The position numbers and the translations under genes are program-made. A stretch of 64,000 nt of DNA from Sclerurus mexicanus. Its lineage: Eukaryota; Chordata; Aves; Passeriformes; Furnariidae. The number at the start of each line of letters is the position of its first letter. Position 1 is the first letter of the stretch. The stretch lies in the NCBI GenBank assembly GCA_013396755.1, contig VWZF01006901.1:776419-840418 (forward strand). Direction: 5' to 3'. This document shows, one piece after another, positions 1 to 14,135 of this stretch. Below the pieces are notes generated by a model, which was not told where the DNA came from, made no database searches, and saw only the letters and a list, made by a program, of their open reading frames with translations.

Positions 1-3000
1 AAAGTCTGATATATTGCAGAATTTTGCTGGATTTTTTTTCCCTGTATGTTTTTCCTCAGCATATATTAAAGAGGTTACATAACTTTTTACGTTACTTGTT
101 GGCCAATATTTGAGCTACTCTAGTTTATTTATGTCAAAAATGTTTATACGAAGTGATATATCTTTGTGTACATTCTTTGTAATCAAAGTAGGATTAAACT
201 GAAGTTCTGTTTTCCTGAACAGAGCAGGAAGAAAGACAATAGGAAACAGCTCCTTTGGCAGTAGCCCAAGCCTCTCCGTTCAATTAGGGCTGCACTCAAG
301 AAACTCTCGTTCCCTTTTTTCTCTCTTTGTGAGAATTCACGATCGTTCTACAAAGTGCTTCACTCGTTTGAGGTGTTTTCTCGCCTGAAGATGTAACATT
401 TCTGACGGGGCCACACCATTTTGTTAGAACTATATGCACACACTTTTGTGTTTGCATACACGTGGCTCAGATTTTTATTGGTTTTTTTAAATTTGTCTGT
501 CTTGTGGCTGGTGCTTGGGAGGCAAATACACTATTTGTCTGCATCTTCTGTTTGCCACAGTTATATTTCAAAACCATTTTCTTCTCTAGGACTACAAACT
601 GGTTTCATTCCACCCTGTTTCCTGTCAGTTTTCTCTGAGGCTGTCCAGAAAAACAGGCAGGGAAAGTGTGCTTCCCACTGCTTTGTAAAGGGTGGGTTTA
701 TGAACCAACCTATTACCATTATTATCATATTACCATTTTAAAATGTGATGCTGTCAGTTCTTTTGAGCTTGACTTCTGTTTAAAGGACCTAAATGGCATT
801 TGGTCATTCAAGAAGTTTTGGTGTCTCTTATCTCAGACAGTGAAATTTAAAGAACTTCAGAAATGTTGTTTAACAGTCTAAACTAAGCCTTAAACAGGGG
901 AAGTGTTCATTTGCATGTACTTAAAGTCTAGGGTAGACAAATCTGCATTTTGCTATACTGACTATTTAAAGGCCATTACTCCTTCTGGATTTTAGCTTTT
1001 CCAAGTTTGTACTGAGGAAGATCTTTGCCTAATCCTGATTATGTATAAAAATAATAATCAGATGTGGTTATTTAGTGCAAGAGCCAGATTGCATGGTTGT
1101 TATCTTAGACTGGCAGTGAAACCCCTGGAGAGTTATTTAATTATGTAAATTAGTGTGCAATTAGAAAACAAGGTTTAATTTGAATTTTTGGGGGGATGTT
1201 TGGTTTTTTCCACAGCAAAATCAAGAATAAACATCATCAAAATGTATACTTTGTTTCTATAGCTTCTAGCTGGATTTAGCAATTGCTTCAGAGTTCATCA
1301 TTAGTTATCCTATACTGTATCTTACAACAATATTTGCAAAAACCCCCAGTAGTGTGGATGTCTTAAAATTCTTCAAAAGGAGACACGAAGGGAAAGCGAT
1401 AATAATATACATGTACAGTACATCACAGAGCTCTGAAGTTCCAGCATGTTTCTAGCCAAAAGCAAGCACATTTAATTCTGGAATTATGGAAGAAAAGTGG
1501 ATCTGTAATGATGTTCATAATTAGAGAAGTCCTTTTTTTGGTGCTTAATATAAATACTATAAAATATATAGGCTTTTGAGCACCATAGAAAACATTAAAG
1601 CTGGTAGTGTAGGAAGTTATTTTGGTCCAGGGAAAGGAGGAGGGACTAGATTCTAAAATAGTGAAAATCCACATAGCTCATTTGGAGCTCTGTATTTCTG
1701 TGATATACACTGGTTGAAAATTGGTTTATGACTTCAAGTTGCACAAAAACAAAGCAAATAAACATTAGAAAACTGCTATGAAAGCATCCATCTAGGAAAA
1801 CATTTGGGGAAGAAAAATACAGTGAAAACAGTACTCCTGCTAAATTAAATTTACTATTAAATTTAATAAAGTTTCCTAGTGGGGAGTTCCTGGAAAATGT
1901 GGACTGAAATGTGAAGCAAACTTTGATTACTCTTTTAGCTGCCTTGATGGTTTATTGACAAGAACTACATTTCTTAATTTCTTTTTTTTTTTTTTTCATT
2001 ACTTGTAGAGAAGCTTTCTAAAGAAAAATACCCATGCTTCTTAACCACCCGAAGGAGCATTTGCTATGGTTGTTTCCAAAGGAACGGCTTAAGAGTTTCA
2101 TAAATATCAAAGTTAATAGGTTCTTAAAACCAAGGAAAATTGCCTGTAGGTGATTTCTACTTATACAGAAACAGCAACTCTCTGGACTGAAATTTTCTTT
2201 AAACTTTCTCTGCGGGCCTGTTGCCTATTACTGCATACTTTGCTGTCCTGTTCCTACTTCCTTTAGCTGTTTTGAATCAACAGTGGGTAGAGCAATATTT
2301 ACATGAAATGTACTTGAGGGTAAAACATGATCTCACAAATTACAGAAAATAAACAATATTAAGTGTAGCTTGTGGCTATAGGAAGATCAGAAACAGTCTA
2401 ATGGGAACACACTGGTTTTTTGAAAATGCAGCAGTTATGCCACACTGTCATAAAGCCATAGTTATGGCTGGATTTGAAGAAGAGAAAATCATTTAAAAAG
2501 TGGCTTCCAGAAAGAAGTCTGACAAAAAATATCCTTTTCTTGTGGAGTTGCTATTTGATATGCAGTAGGACATGCTTCTCCTTTATTTTTGCTGCTTTGC
2601 CCCCCTCCTTGATTTTCATTTTAATGGTGTTAAGGCACTTAACAGTATTGATAAACAGCTTTTACTTAAAGTATAGAATAATTATTTTCTGCATAAACAT
2701 GGTAATACTTATACGCTTCATAATGGTCATACTTAGAATAAGAGCTCTTTCCTCAGAAATGCAGGCAAGCCTTATCATTACTAGACAGCTCACGAAATCA
2801 TGCTTATGAAAGGACATGCAGTATAAAAAGACATGTTAGAAAATTGCATCTTCCTATTAGGATTTCTTAACAGGCTTTGAGTCCTGGTGGACTTTCTGCT
2901 GCCAGAGCCTTGAACCAGGTCTAAATGCAGTAGAGCTGATTTTACAGAAGGCAGCAGGTGGCTGAAACAAGATTGAGCAGTGCTGGTTTATAGCACGGGA

Positions 3001-6000
3001 AGAGTCTGGGGAAAGCTGCTGGGACTCTCCCCATGAGGACTGAGCTGGTTCCACCCAGGAAGGGCAGGTGAACTGTGATTTAGTTCACAATATTGCATCC
3101 CCATTCAGGATGCCCACTAGGTACAAACTAAGAGGCCCTTGCTCTACTTTTCTTTCCTCTTCCAGGTTTTGATAATTTCATTTTATGTGTTGACAGCTGT
3201 TGATCATGTTACATATTTGTATTTCACATTCCTCAAATCTCCTAAATTCTTTGTCTGTGGGGAAGAAACCTTCATAAAGTTGTTTATCCACTGGCAAGTT
3301 TCAGAAGTCCGTTATCTGAAGTTTTACTCAGGAGCTTTTATAAAAATCCATATTTTTGAAAGGTAATTCTAGAAGTACACGGTTACTGGTAGCACCCCTA
3401 GGAGACTGGTTCCCTCTGGAAAATGTGTGTCTCCTTAGCAAAGATGATGAGATGTTGTAGTCTTGACTTAAGAGTGAGCTCTTATTTCCCTCAGCTGGTG
3501 TTTTTTGACAAATCCATCCCTGATGCTCCATTGCAGGGTATAGTGTACAATAAGGAAAAACACTTTTATTCCCCCAGGCAACAAGTAAGCCTCCCCCTCT
3601 TTCCATCCATTCAACTGCAGTTGAACAAAAATCACCACTGGAACTTAAAGGGAGAAATATAATTCAATATAATATTTCTCTAGTCACTATGTACAATATA
3701 AAATAGTACTTAATTCCCAACAGTTCATCCTAAAACATGTGTTCCTTCTTTCCCCACTTCACTAGTCTGAAATAACGAGGCAGGGACCAGCCACGCAGTT
3801 AGGCTGGCTCTGCTCTTCTCTTGCTCTGCTCTGGCTGTCAGCATCAAAATTTCTATTACTGATCTCTCTCTCAATTGTGGGGGTCCTCCACTCTTATTCT
3901 TTTTTTTTTTCCCACTGATTTCTCCCTCCTCCTCATGCCACTCTTTCATTTTCTTGATTCTCCAACAGCTTTTCAGCTTGCTCTATGTTGGCAGGATGGG
4001 GGCCTACTGTATATTTTGTTCTGTCTGACTGGGGAAGCTGAAACTTAGCATCCCTTGGACTTCTCCACGTGTTGTGTAACTGAATTGTCTAAAGTGTTAA
4101 TCATCATTTGATTCTTCTGACATTCTTAATGAAAAAATATGTACGCTAAAATAATAATGTAATTACAGAATTTGCTTTTAGCATGAATATATTTCTTAGT
4201 GACACTGAAATTATTTATTACTCCCAATATTTATATATTGTTTTGACAGATATGCAGTGAACTATGAATAATTTTAAGGTGGCAGTTTACTCTATGCAGC
4301 TTAAAAGCAAAGATTTTCCCCCTCCCCTTTTGCCCTATCACATTTTATTATTAATGGACACATTTGAATTGTCAGCTTTCCCAGAGCCTGGGTGTACGGG
4401 CTGGAATGATCAGATTAATTGCTTAACCATGTCACCACTAACTGGGAGTACCGAACACCCTCATTGGTTTGCTTTATCTTTTCCCTGGAAGTTCTTCTGT
4501 TGGTTTTTTTAGGTTTGTTTTTTTTTTATTCATGCTGTTAGTTTAAACATAAGGATTGGAAGCCAAAATAGCCTGTACCATGGAAATGTAGGCTTCCAGG
4601 AGCTGTGTGGGCTAGGAATAAACTTTTGACTCTGTCTGGAGGCAGGATGCTAAGACAGCCGAGCTGGCAGGTTAATGGTGATTGTCATGAATATTAAATG
4701 ATAGAACCAAAACAAAACTCCCAGAGAGACACTTATGCACAAATCTTACACAGCAACACAACCAGCTCAGACAGCTGGCTCTCTGTAGGCTTTCTTGAAA
4801 GAAAACAGCGCTGAGGCGTGTTGGGATGATCTTTATAAACCGAAAAGCCAATTTGTGATGCACTGCTTGAAAGTTAGAGGCCTTAATGATTTATAGCTTG
4901 AGGCAAAAATCTGTTTTCTGAAGTAGATAAATAACAGGTAAACTATATCTATGTTGTTGTCTCTTGTATGAAGTGTTTCAGAATGGTTTTGATTTTTGTG
5001 CAGGCTGAAAATGCGTGAACAAATGTGAACAAGCCTTACTGTTAAAGTTCATACCAACTCTCTGGTGTGCAGGTATAGTCCCACTTCTTCCTCTGAAGTT
5101 ACTCTAAATCCCCCTTTTGTTTTGGTTTTTTCTTCTAAAAAGATCACATTGCAGGGCACAGAATAATGAACTACATTTGGGGTTGTTTCTGTTTTGTGAT
5201 TTGTCCCAGACAGGGTAAGAACTTGCTATTCACAGAGTTCCTCCTTTGGCTCCAGTGGTGTAAATCTATCTCCTGCTACATGGAAAAATTGCTCCAGTAC
5301 ATGCAAAAAAATTAAGAAGCTTGGATTTATTTGAAGTAACACCAACATAAATCTGGGATGATTCCACTAACAGCACTGCAGTTGTTCTCTGTTTCTAAAA
5401 GGATATCTAAAGGTGAGACATTCTCTGTGGCCTAGAGGATAATCTTTGCTACACTTTTCTAAGTTGGGGTCAGATTCTTGCACATACCTTCCTTGGCTTT
5501 TTATGGTTATGTAAATTTATACCAGCTTAATATGTGGCTCAATGATTTTCAGATTCCAAAAGGAATGAGCTGAAACAACAGTAAGTTTTCTCAGATAACT
5601 GCATGTAGACATGATCCATTTTGTGGTGTTACTCTGAGTATAAAAAGATAAAGTAAATCTAAACTATTTTTAGATGCTATGAAGCAGTCTAAATGAGTTG
5701 ATGGAAAAATATAAAAATGAAAAAAACAGTTTAGTTAGAGGAAGTTGTGGAGAGTAATACTTTTATATAAACATACTGCCAAAGTCATTTGCTTTTCCAA
5801 ACCCAATCTGTAAATCAAGAAGCGCTTTCCAGGAGGTCATGGAGGCCTCTCCAGGCATATGGTGCAAGCTGTCTGCTTTCAGTTCAATTCTACTGAAAGC
5901 AGAAGATAAACATTTAAAGTAGAATTTCAAAAGTATTTATGTAAATAATTGATGCGGGTGTTCCAGTGACACTACATGACTACAAACAGTGTGCACAATC

Positions 6001-9000
6001 AGAAATACAAGCGGCCAGCAGGTTCCCAGCTGTGAAGAAAACACGTTCAGTTAGATAATTTTTCAGCTAGTATCAGGATAACCCCTGATTTATTTCTGTT
6101 GTTGTTAAATCAAACAGCCTAGTGGAATGGGAGGGTTTTTTTTTTACAGACAACATATACCAGATACATTTAAAATACTTACACTAGCTTATATTTTTGT
6201 TTTCACAGTACTATAAGGAATTTACACATACACCCTCTGATAGGCCTGGCAATAAAATGAGCTACAGTATTTTAGAGTAATAGTTTGTAACTATTTTCCT
6301 GTGTATGAAAGTTTCCCATAAACACATATGACCTTGTGAAGCAGATATAGCTAATGTCATTATTCAGATAAAATCTTCCTCTTTTCCAAGCTGAAAAGCT
6401 CCTTTAGGTACTCAGGGAAGTTCAGGTTAATGTCTCTTAGCCTGCAAACAGGTGATTTGGGATCTTAGGCTCGTTGCTTACTTACTTGAAATATCTAGTC
6501 TACTTTACCATAAACTAGCTGAGTCTTGGGGATGAAGAGTTTACCTCTAGCTTCCATGTGCACCTTCATTTTGCACATTTTGAATTTATTGTTAAAACTC
6601 CTGTACACAATGTCTTGAAGTGGCTGAGCCTGAAATACTGTTGGGGTCATCAGGGTTTCTACCAGCATCTGAACAAACAGTGGACATATAGACAAATTCC
6701 AAGCAATGATAAACACGGATCAGTGTGGGTAAAACATTCTCTCTTTGGCTGAAAGATGAAGCACCACAAAGTGATGGTCCACTGGAGTGAAGAAAGTAAA
6801 GCCAGACCTTTATAAAGCAGCATTCTTGGTATTATAGCAGTTTTGGGGTCCCACCAGCCCAAATGTCCAACCAACATTACCTTCTTCAAATGGCTGGAAG
6901 TCCCAATAGTGGTGTAAGACCAAGGGAATTCAAGGGAAATGCCAGGAAACCTATGATTAAGGACTGCAAAGTTGTAGTGAAGCTGAGAATTGCACCTTCA
7001 TTTCCGTGTCTGTGCTCACCTCTTCATTGGCAAAACTGCAGTCTTCTTTCTTAAACTGGAATGGGCATTATTTAAAGACAAAATGAGAAAAATTGTTAAG
7101 TTATGGTCTGAATTAGCAGCAGTATGATTTTCCATGAATCCAGGCACCTGCAAGGTATCAAAGCCAAAGGCATCCGTATTTTTGGAAAATGAGACTGAGG
7201 ATGTCAAGCAAGGAGCCAGCAGTCACAAACTGTTTAATTCATGGTGATTTGCCCAGAACTGTATCCAAGGAGAATGTCACACTTTTCTGTTCTCAAATTT
7301 AACCTCATCTCTAAGTGCATCAGCAAGTTTCACCTCTTCTGAAACTGTACTCTCCCATGAGTTATTTATAATCTCCTGATGCTTCTTGTAAGTAGTTTCA
7401 CTCATCTTCCTTCCCTCTGCCTCAGATTGTTATATCCCACTGAGATGCTGCAGCTTCACATATAAACCTTTCAGCAGCCTCTCTCCTTCCAGCTGCAAAG
7501 CATGGTAAACTCAAAAGGAGACCAGTCAGAGGAATGGGAAGGAATTTAGGGACAATATGTAGTATTTAATGTGTAGAATCATAGAGTCTCAGCACATACC
7601 AAACATCCATGGTAAACATGTGTTCTTAAAATCCTTTCAAGTTCACTAAAATCGGTAAGTTGGTCTTTTGCACATTAATACTGAGAGCTTCTCAGATATC
7701 CCTACAAGCTCATTTCTGTCTGCCATTTTTGTGCTATTTGTGAGCTGTTCAGTTTAAGAAATACAGGGAATACAACATGTTTTAAAAGACTGTAAGACAG
7801 TTGCCTTTGTCTAACTTGCTAGATCTGTCTGTTGTGTATCTCAGGTACACACGTATGTCTTTCTGTCACACAAAAATACTTCACAAATGCCTTGAAAGGC
7901 CTACTGTCCTATTCTTAAAAAGTATTGCATAACTATTATAAAGTCCAGAGAATGGTTAAACCATAAATAAGGACAAATCAGTGAAATGCTTGAGGCACTG
8001 CCAAGCATCATGTAGGACACAGTCCTGTTACCTAATGTAATCTCAATTTAAACATGTATTCCCTTTGATTAACACTCTTGCCTTAAGTATACTTAGGTGC
8101 GCTGCACAGTTCAGCAGTTCAGAATGAACACTTTGCTTTTTTGTGAAGCAGTATTTATTCTTATTAATAAGGATTTTAGGAGTTTTGCTCAAACACAAAA
8201 ATTAATAAAGGGTTAAATGTAAGGAATAAGTTTTGAGTTTACCTGGCCTTTATCTGAGACCATTACCAAAACAGCACAGCAATGTAAAATAAAGGCTGTG
8301 TAGACACAGCCTCCAAAGAGACAAGTAACCTCCTAGGATACTTTTGAGTCACCCCAGCTGTTTTGAACCAGCTATCGGTTTAATCTATAAAGTTATCCTC
8401 CAAGCAATGAATTTCTTGGTAACTAAGCTGTGTATGTCCAATGCAAATGATTTTAGAATCTCTGCAAAGCAGCACAGAACCAGCCACAAGGAAGTTTTCA
8501 CTTCAGTCGTCACCTAATTCTGTTCCGTCCAAACTGGCTGAAACAAATGCTACCTTTAAGGCATGTTTTTCATTCACAGATTTTGTTGCCTACAAAAGAA
8601 GGGTGCGAGGCTCTAAGTTTCAGCTCTACATTCAGACATTCCTCCTAGTTTAGGCCTGTTTTGATTCAGTTCGTGTGTTTGACTCTTTGCAGTACACTAA
8701 CAGGGTTATGGTAATCTTTAAAGCCCCAGGAGATATGCCAAGAAGTGGATTAAAATTTTCACAGTGCAAGGGTTAGATCCAAGCCTCTGCTCTTTCTGCT
8801 GCCTTTGCACAGTATGAGAAAACTTTCAGCAAAATCTGGAAGGTAAAATATAGATACTGGGACACTGATTTCTTTTCCTTTTCCAGAGAGCTTTCTTTAA
8901 GTAGAGGGAAAATGAGGTCATATTTTCATTTTTTTTGGCTGGCTTATCTCCAAGATGGCTTGCATCCAGTTTCTTTTAAACTTTTCACTTCTCAGAAGAA

Positions 9001-12000
9001 TATATCTCATGTCAGAATGATAAAGGTTCACGTCAAGAAATATGGTAGAAGATGGTAATCTGAACATTCATTAACAGCACAGAATTTCTGATGGCAACAG
9101 CTACAAATAACTTACAGGAAACAGTAATAGGAATTGTTTATTCCAGACTACTTCCTGTGGCTCTGCAGTTCGTCCAGGTGTACAAGGTCTATTTTTCACA
9201 GAACGTTAATCTCTGTTTCTCTTAGTTTGGATTTCTTGTCAACAGATAACTCCAGCCAAGACCTATGCATAAGTTTTGTAAACAAGTCAATTAGGACTCA
9301 CACCTTCTATGGAACAGGAAGAAAAAAGCTAAAGCAGAAGTTGTTCTGTAAAGACCAGCAGAAGGATAATGGTTAACATTGTTATCGTTGACCACATTTG
9401 ACAGAAGCAAAAATAGGAATCGCTGTCTGTTAGCAGACCTGCTCTGCCAAATCTACCTTGCCAGTATAAATTGTCCCAGTAGAACAATAAGACACAATAT
9501 TTCCCACCTATTCTGTTTTCTGGGTTAGGGGTTTTTTTTGATCATGCCAAGGTCAGAATCATGCCTATGCTATTAGAGTACTTCTAGCAGTGATGCCCAC
9601 ACATCATACATGTAGTCCTTTGAAACTCTGGTTGAATAAAGTAAAAAAAAAAACCCTTTTGATATAGCACTGCTTGTTCTGTCAAAGCAGACACATTGTA
9701 CGTCACAACTGTCTGAACTGGCATTTACAGACAGAGCTCTGAGTGAAGTAGTTACTACAAATTTAAGAGTTTAGGGATTTTTTTGTTTTAAAGCATTCAC
9801 AGACAAGGACTGATTTCTTGGAAAACAGCCATTTTGTATACCATGTAAATAGCTTTCAGGTTATAGGTTCATGTGCATTTTACTTTATCTGAATATTACT
9901 TACGGTGTGTGAATTTGCCATGTAAGTTGCGTAGTTTATATATTGCTTCCTGTATGGACACAAAAAGCATTAGGCAAGAGCATAAATGGATGATGGCTAA
10001 CAAAACTGTACGATTGTCATCACTTAAGTCAGTTCTGGGATTTCAAGATATCCCTGAGAATATCCAGTGTTCATCTGAAAATATGCAAATACTAATCAGA
10101 ACTACTTAGCACGTCTTACTGATGTGCAGCTGAATCCTTCTGAGTAGCAGTTTTTTCACTAACAAAAGTAGTCAAATGCTTTTGACTTTTTTTTCTTTCA
10201 GTTCAACAAGATCAGCTGAAAAATTAGCATGACTTCCTACGTGAATCTTTTCACATCTCCTCTGTTTTCTCTTGAGCAGATGCAAACTACATTGAGCTCA
10301 TTTCAGATAAATATGTTGATCAGTGAAAGAGACAGAATATATATGTGAAAGTCAGCTCATTCTACAAGTTCTTGGGAGGCTTGCAAGGGAAAACTGCTCT
10401 TCCAAATTATAATTTCTTAAATATATTGCCTGATGGTGGTTTTGAAACAAAAGGAGGTGGTTTACAAACTGTGCTCAGGCTTCTCCCATTCAAAACCACT
10501 GTACTTAAACAGATAAGCATCTTCTTTTAGTTTTTACTGAAACATGAAAGTCTGGCAGGTCTGACAAGTACAGTCTGAAACTTGATCCTACATTGATTCC
10601 TGTTGTTATGAAGTCACAGCTGGCAGTATCATCAGACCACAAAGACAGTAGCTGAGGCTGCAATTTTCAAAGAAACACAAGGCCTTTTCTGCATAAGAAA
10701 ACTAATACAAAATCTGATTTTTTAAATCAATGAAACACTAATATTTTGGCAAAGGGCTACAAAAAGAATAGTGTTCATATAGACATTAGAGTTAGGAAAG
10801 AAATAACTTTTTTTAAATTTCTAATCCCAAATTATTGGAAAAATCTCAGTAGCTCAATCTGCAGGATTCAGAGTCCCTGCATTCTGGCAGCTGCTCTTGT
10901 TTAGATTAGGGTGCAATAACTAATAACTATGATTAACAGCTGCTAACACACGCATTCTTGGTAGGATTTCTCTTTAACTGCAATCTCCACAACTGCAAAA
11001 ATAAAGATAATACTTTGTGTTTCATAACCCCTTTATTAAATTATGGTTGCTTTTATTTGTAGTCCTGATGCCCCAGTTGTTAAACAGAGAAGTCTTAAAC
11101 TAGGGATGATAGAATCTATCCTGTCACAAAAATTAGTCAAATGTGCCATGGTCAAAGTGTGGGACTATTGAAAAGAATGCCAGGTGGGAAACAGCAACTC
11201 AGGTTATGTATCCTCTAAGTGAATGAACCCATCTGATATTTCTTAACATTCTGGAGACTTATTATTAAATACTAAAGGAAGGCAATTCTTGGTGCAGCAA
11301 TTCATTAAAACCTCAGATCATTCAAGCACCCATGTTAAGTTAGCAAGATGCATATTGGAAGCAGCACAGCAAAAATAATGACATTTGCAATGTTTTCTGT
11401 AAGCAGCAAGTAAATTGAAAAGAAATTCTATGCTCTCCAAAGGAGGTGTGGAGTAGTAGGAGAGCTACAATAGGGCTTTACACAGCTTGTTTGTTTTGAG
11501 TGCAATTTATAGATCGTGAGGGCACCTGTTTTACTGGAATAATACAGAGGTCAGGGAAATGCAGCTGACTGAACAAAACAGCCACAGCAGACAGTTTGCT
11601 TCTAAGCAAAACACATTTCAGCCTGTTGGCAAGTAAAACAACCTCAAACATAAAATAGTGTTGTGAAATTAACACTAAAAGAAATACTGTAGTACTCTGA
11701 ATGCACTTTTAAAAAGCAGTCAGCAAAAACGTGCTAAGGATGTATGCCCACTTAAAGCCTTATTATCATAACACTTCTAGTGAGGGGGAACCCGAAGTGA
11801 AATAGCCTAGGAAGTAATTAAATGTGAATCCTTCAGTTCCCAAATTGAAAAAGGCAACATTTTGCTTTCTAAAATGCACTCAGTCATGATAATCTTGTCT
11901 TTAATAAGAGAAAAGAGGGACTAAAGCATCTCCCTCACAAACACAAGTGAGGGCAGGTTGGATTTGCAAGGATCTTGCATTACAAGAGGGGGTTTGTATC

Positions 12001-13369
12001 ACCATTTCCTGTTGCAACAGGAGCATTTCTTCACTGAAAAGAACCTGGAATTTAGTACAAATAAAAGCTGAGTTATTTGCTTTGAGAACACCAAAGATGA
12101 CCTTCGTAGCAAGAATAGGAAAAGCAGGGAGAGAACAGTAACACTAAGCGACTCAGTGGTGACGAGTTGCAATCAAGCTACAACATTTCTGAAATGCAGC
12201 TGGATATGATAATTCCAGATGAAGCAAAGACTACTACAGTAATCACAGTAGCACAACCACTGAAGCTGCCCCATAAGGAAACATGCAAGGAGGAAAGAGA
12301 AGGGGATAATTATTAGTGAAATGCTGGCAACCAACCACCATTCCCACCAAACCCACACGCATTCCTATGAAGACAGCCAGTATTATCAAGGAGCAAACTC
12401 TCAGATGCTGTGGGTATGTATTCAAAAGGTCAGCACTAATAATAATCTGAATCAATAGTCTTTTATATGCCAATTTATTTATTCTACCCAGAGCACCATC
12501 CAACAGCGGGGTGGGCCGTGGAGTCCCTCCTGCAAATGAAGTGGTCTAACGGTAAGATGCAAAACAAGTTTAGAATGAAATCTGTAACATTGTGAAAGGA
12601 TGGACAAATACATAGAAACAGCTTTTCTTGTTATTGAAATGACTGGCAGCTGTCCCCCGCAAACTACAAAGTGGAAAATCATCTCATAAAATCTTCCCTT
12701 CAAAGAAAATGGCCAAAATGCTAAAGAAATAGAACAAAATACAGAATTGCATTTTTATTATTACTGTATTATTAATACAAAATTTGGAGCAGCTGCTTAG
12801 TTTTTCCCACCTCGGTTCAAACTGTCACAGTGGCAGATAAATTCACATACGTGACAATTCACATTCTACTTAAGTTAGTGAAAGTCAGTGGTTAGCAGCA
12901 ATTTATACAGCCCAGGCTTTTATGGTCCTCTTGTTGCTGAAGGACTGCCAGGGAAACACAATAAATGGGGTCTGCTTTCACCCTACAGGATCTGCACTTT
13001 TGTATTAAGTTAAATGGAAGAGGAACATGGAACTGCATGCTTCATTAAAACAGCACTGATGAAGCCAGAGTAAGAGCAAAGAAAAAACTAAGAGACATAA
13101 AAAAATGAGAGCTGAAATTGTCAATATAAAAATGTTAACAATATCCACAGGACACTAAACTGCTATAATAAACTTGTGCTGTAAAAGTATGTGATAAACA
13201 GTGGGCTACCATTTCCTCTTTTTGTCAGAGTGTAGGGACCTAGAAGGAAATAATCTAATATACATGACATCTTTGATAATTATTTTTAAAAATTAGAGTG
13301 TCATTTATCCAAAAATAATGTCACAGCCTTATTTAAAATGTCACAGTGGTTCTCATGGGGGAAATAAGA
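1..13369. other. Intergenic DNA downstream of NENF; no gene recognised
   Basis: AT-rich sequence with many short open frames (all about 110 codons or fewer), none flanked by convincing splice sites or resembling a family I know. There are homopolymer T runs (for example 1981-1996). A short stretch near 7574-7590 resembles the reverse complement of a CR1 tail but is too short to call. In human, the DNA beyond NENF leads towards ATF3 and is gene-poor, which fits an empty stretch here. Distal regulatory elements may be present but cannot be seen from one sequence. Confidence 0.6.
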
Positions 13370-13375
13370 TTTATT
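13370..13375 (-). promoter_or_regulatory. NENF: Candidate NENF poly(A) signal (AATAAA on minus strand)
   Basis: The plus strand reads tttatt, which is AATAAA on the minus strand, about 585 bases past the NENF stop codon. That spacing is reasonable for a 3' UTR. Other AATAAA matches occur further left (around 12.75 and 12.48 kb), so the actual cleavage site is uncertain. Confidence 0.35.
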
Positions 13376-13958
13376 TTTCTTGGTTTACAGCTGTAGGCTT
13401 TGCAGAAATACTCTACAGTAACTGCATTTTAAGGGACTGAGTGGCTTTTTATCCAGTATTCTCAAACCTATCAAATATTAAACCCCACAATGCTTTTTAA
13501 AATGTAAGCCCTTATTGCACCTCTTTGTACTTGTGATACCTACATTCACATGAGGCACGGAGAATTGATTTTAGCTCATCTGGATAATGCATTCACACTT
13601 TTCCAAGGAGTTGACAACAATTTGGGATTTGCAAGACCACTCATGTTTCAATTATTAAAAACCCCCTTGTCTCTTCTAAGAAATGTAATTTCACATTGCA
13701 GACTTGTAAACAGAGAAATCAAGGCAGAAAGAACTTACATGCTGAATAACCCCCATATTTCACAGCAAACAGCCCAAGTGTATGACACCACTACAGATCT
13801 GTTTGTTTCCTCTAAACTATGCATGTACACACAAACATATTTCTGAACAGGAAACTGACTTATGATATCTAATTGTTGTAACAAACTCCAGGACATAGAA
13901 TCAATCTAATATTCTACTGTGCCTCTCCCCAGGCATTCTCTAGGTACAAAAATATTCC

Positions 13959-14135
13959 TCAAAACTCGTCTTTAATGTTGAAATGTGGCTGATCTTCGGG
14001 TTTAAAGTCTAGATTGGGGCTGCCATCCTCATTCAGAATTCGACGAGAAGTATAGCCAACAATTGGATATTTGGCCTTATAAACATTATTGAAGACATCA
14101 TCCAGGGACTTCAGTTCCTCTTCTGTGAGTCCTGT
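13959..14135 (-). CDS. NENF: NENF last coding exon
   Basis: This 177-base exon has 58 codons plus TGA. It starts in phase 0 after a TTTAG acceptor and encodes TGLTEEELKSLDDVF through HFNIKDEF. It carries the C-terminal half of the MAPR domain. The 3' UTR continues to the left. Confidence 0.95.
   Translation of the reverse strand, partial: TGLTEEELKSLDDVFNNVYKAKYPIVGYTSRRILNEDGSPNLDFKPEDQPHFNIKDEF

Noticed and set aside
7574..7592. Possible CR1 tail remnant (agaatcatagagtctcag)
   Set aside because: Only about a dozen bases fit the CR1 terminal repeat and no adjacent CR1 sequence follows.
13550..13846. 98-codon plus-strand open frame near the NENF 3' end
   Set aside because: It lies opposite the likely NENF 3' UTR, has no splice context and resembles no known protein.
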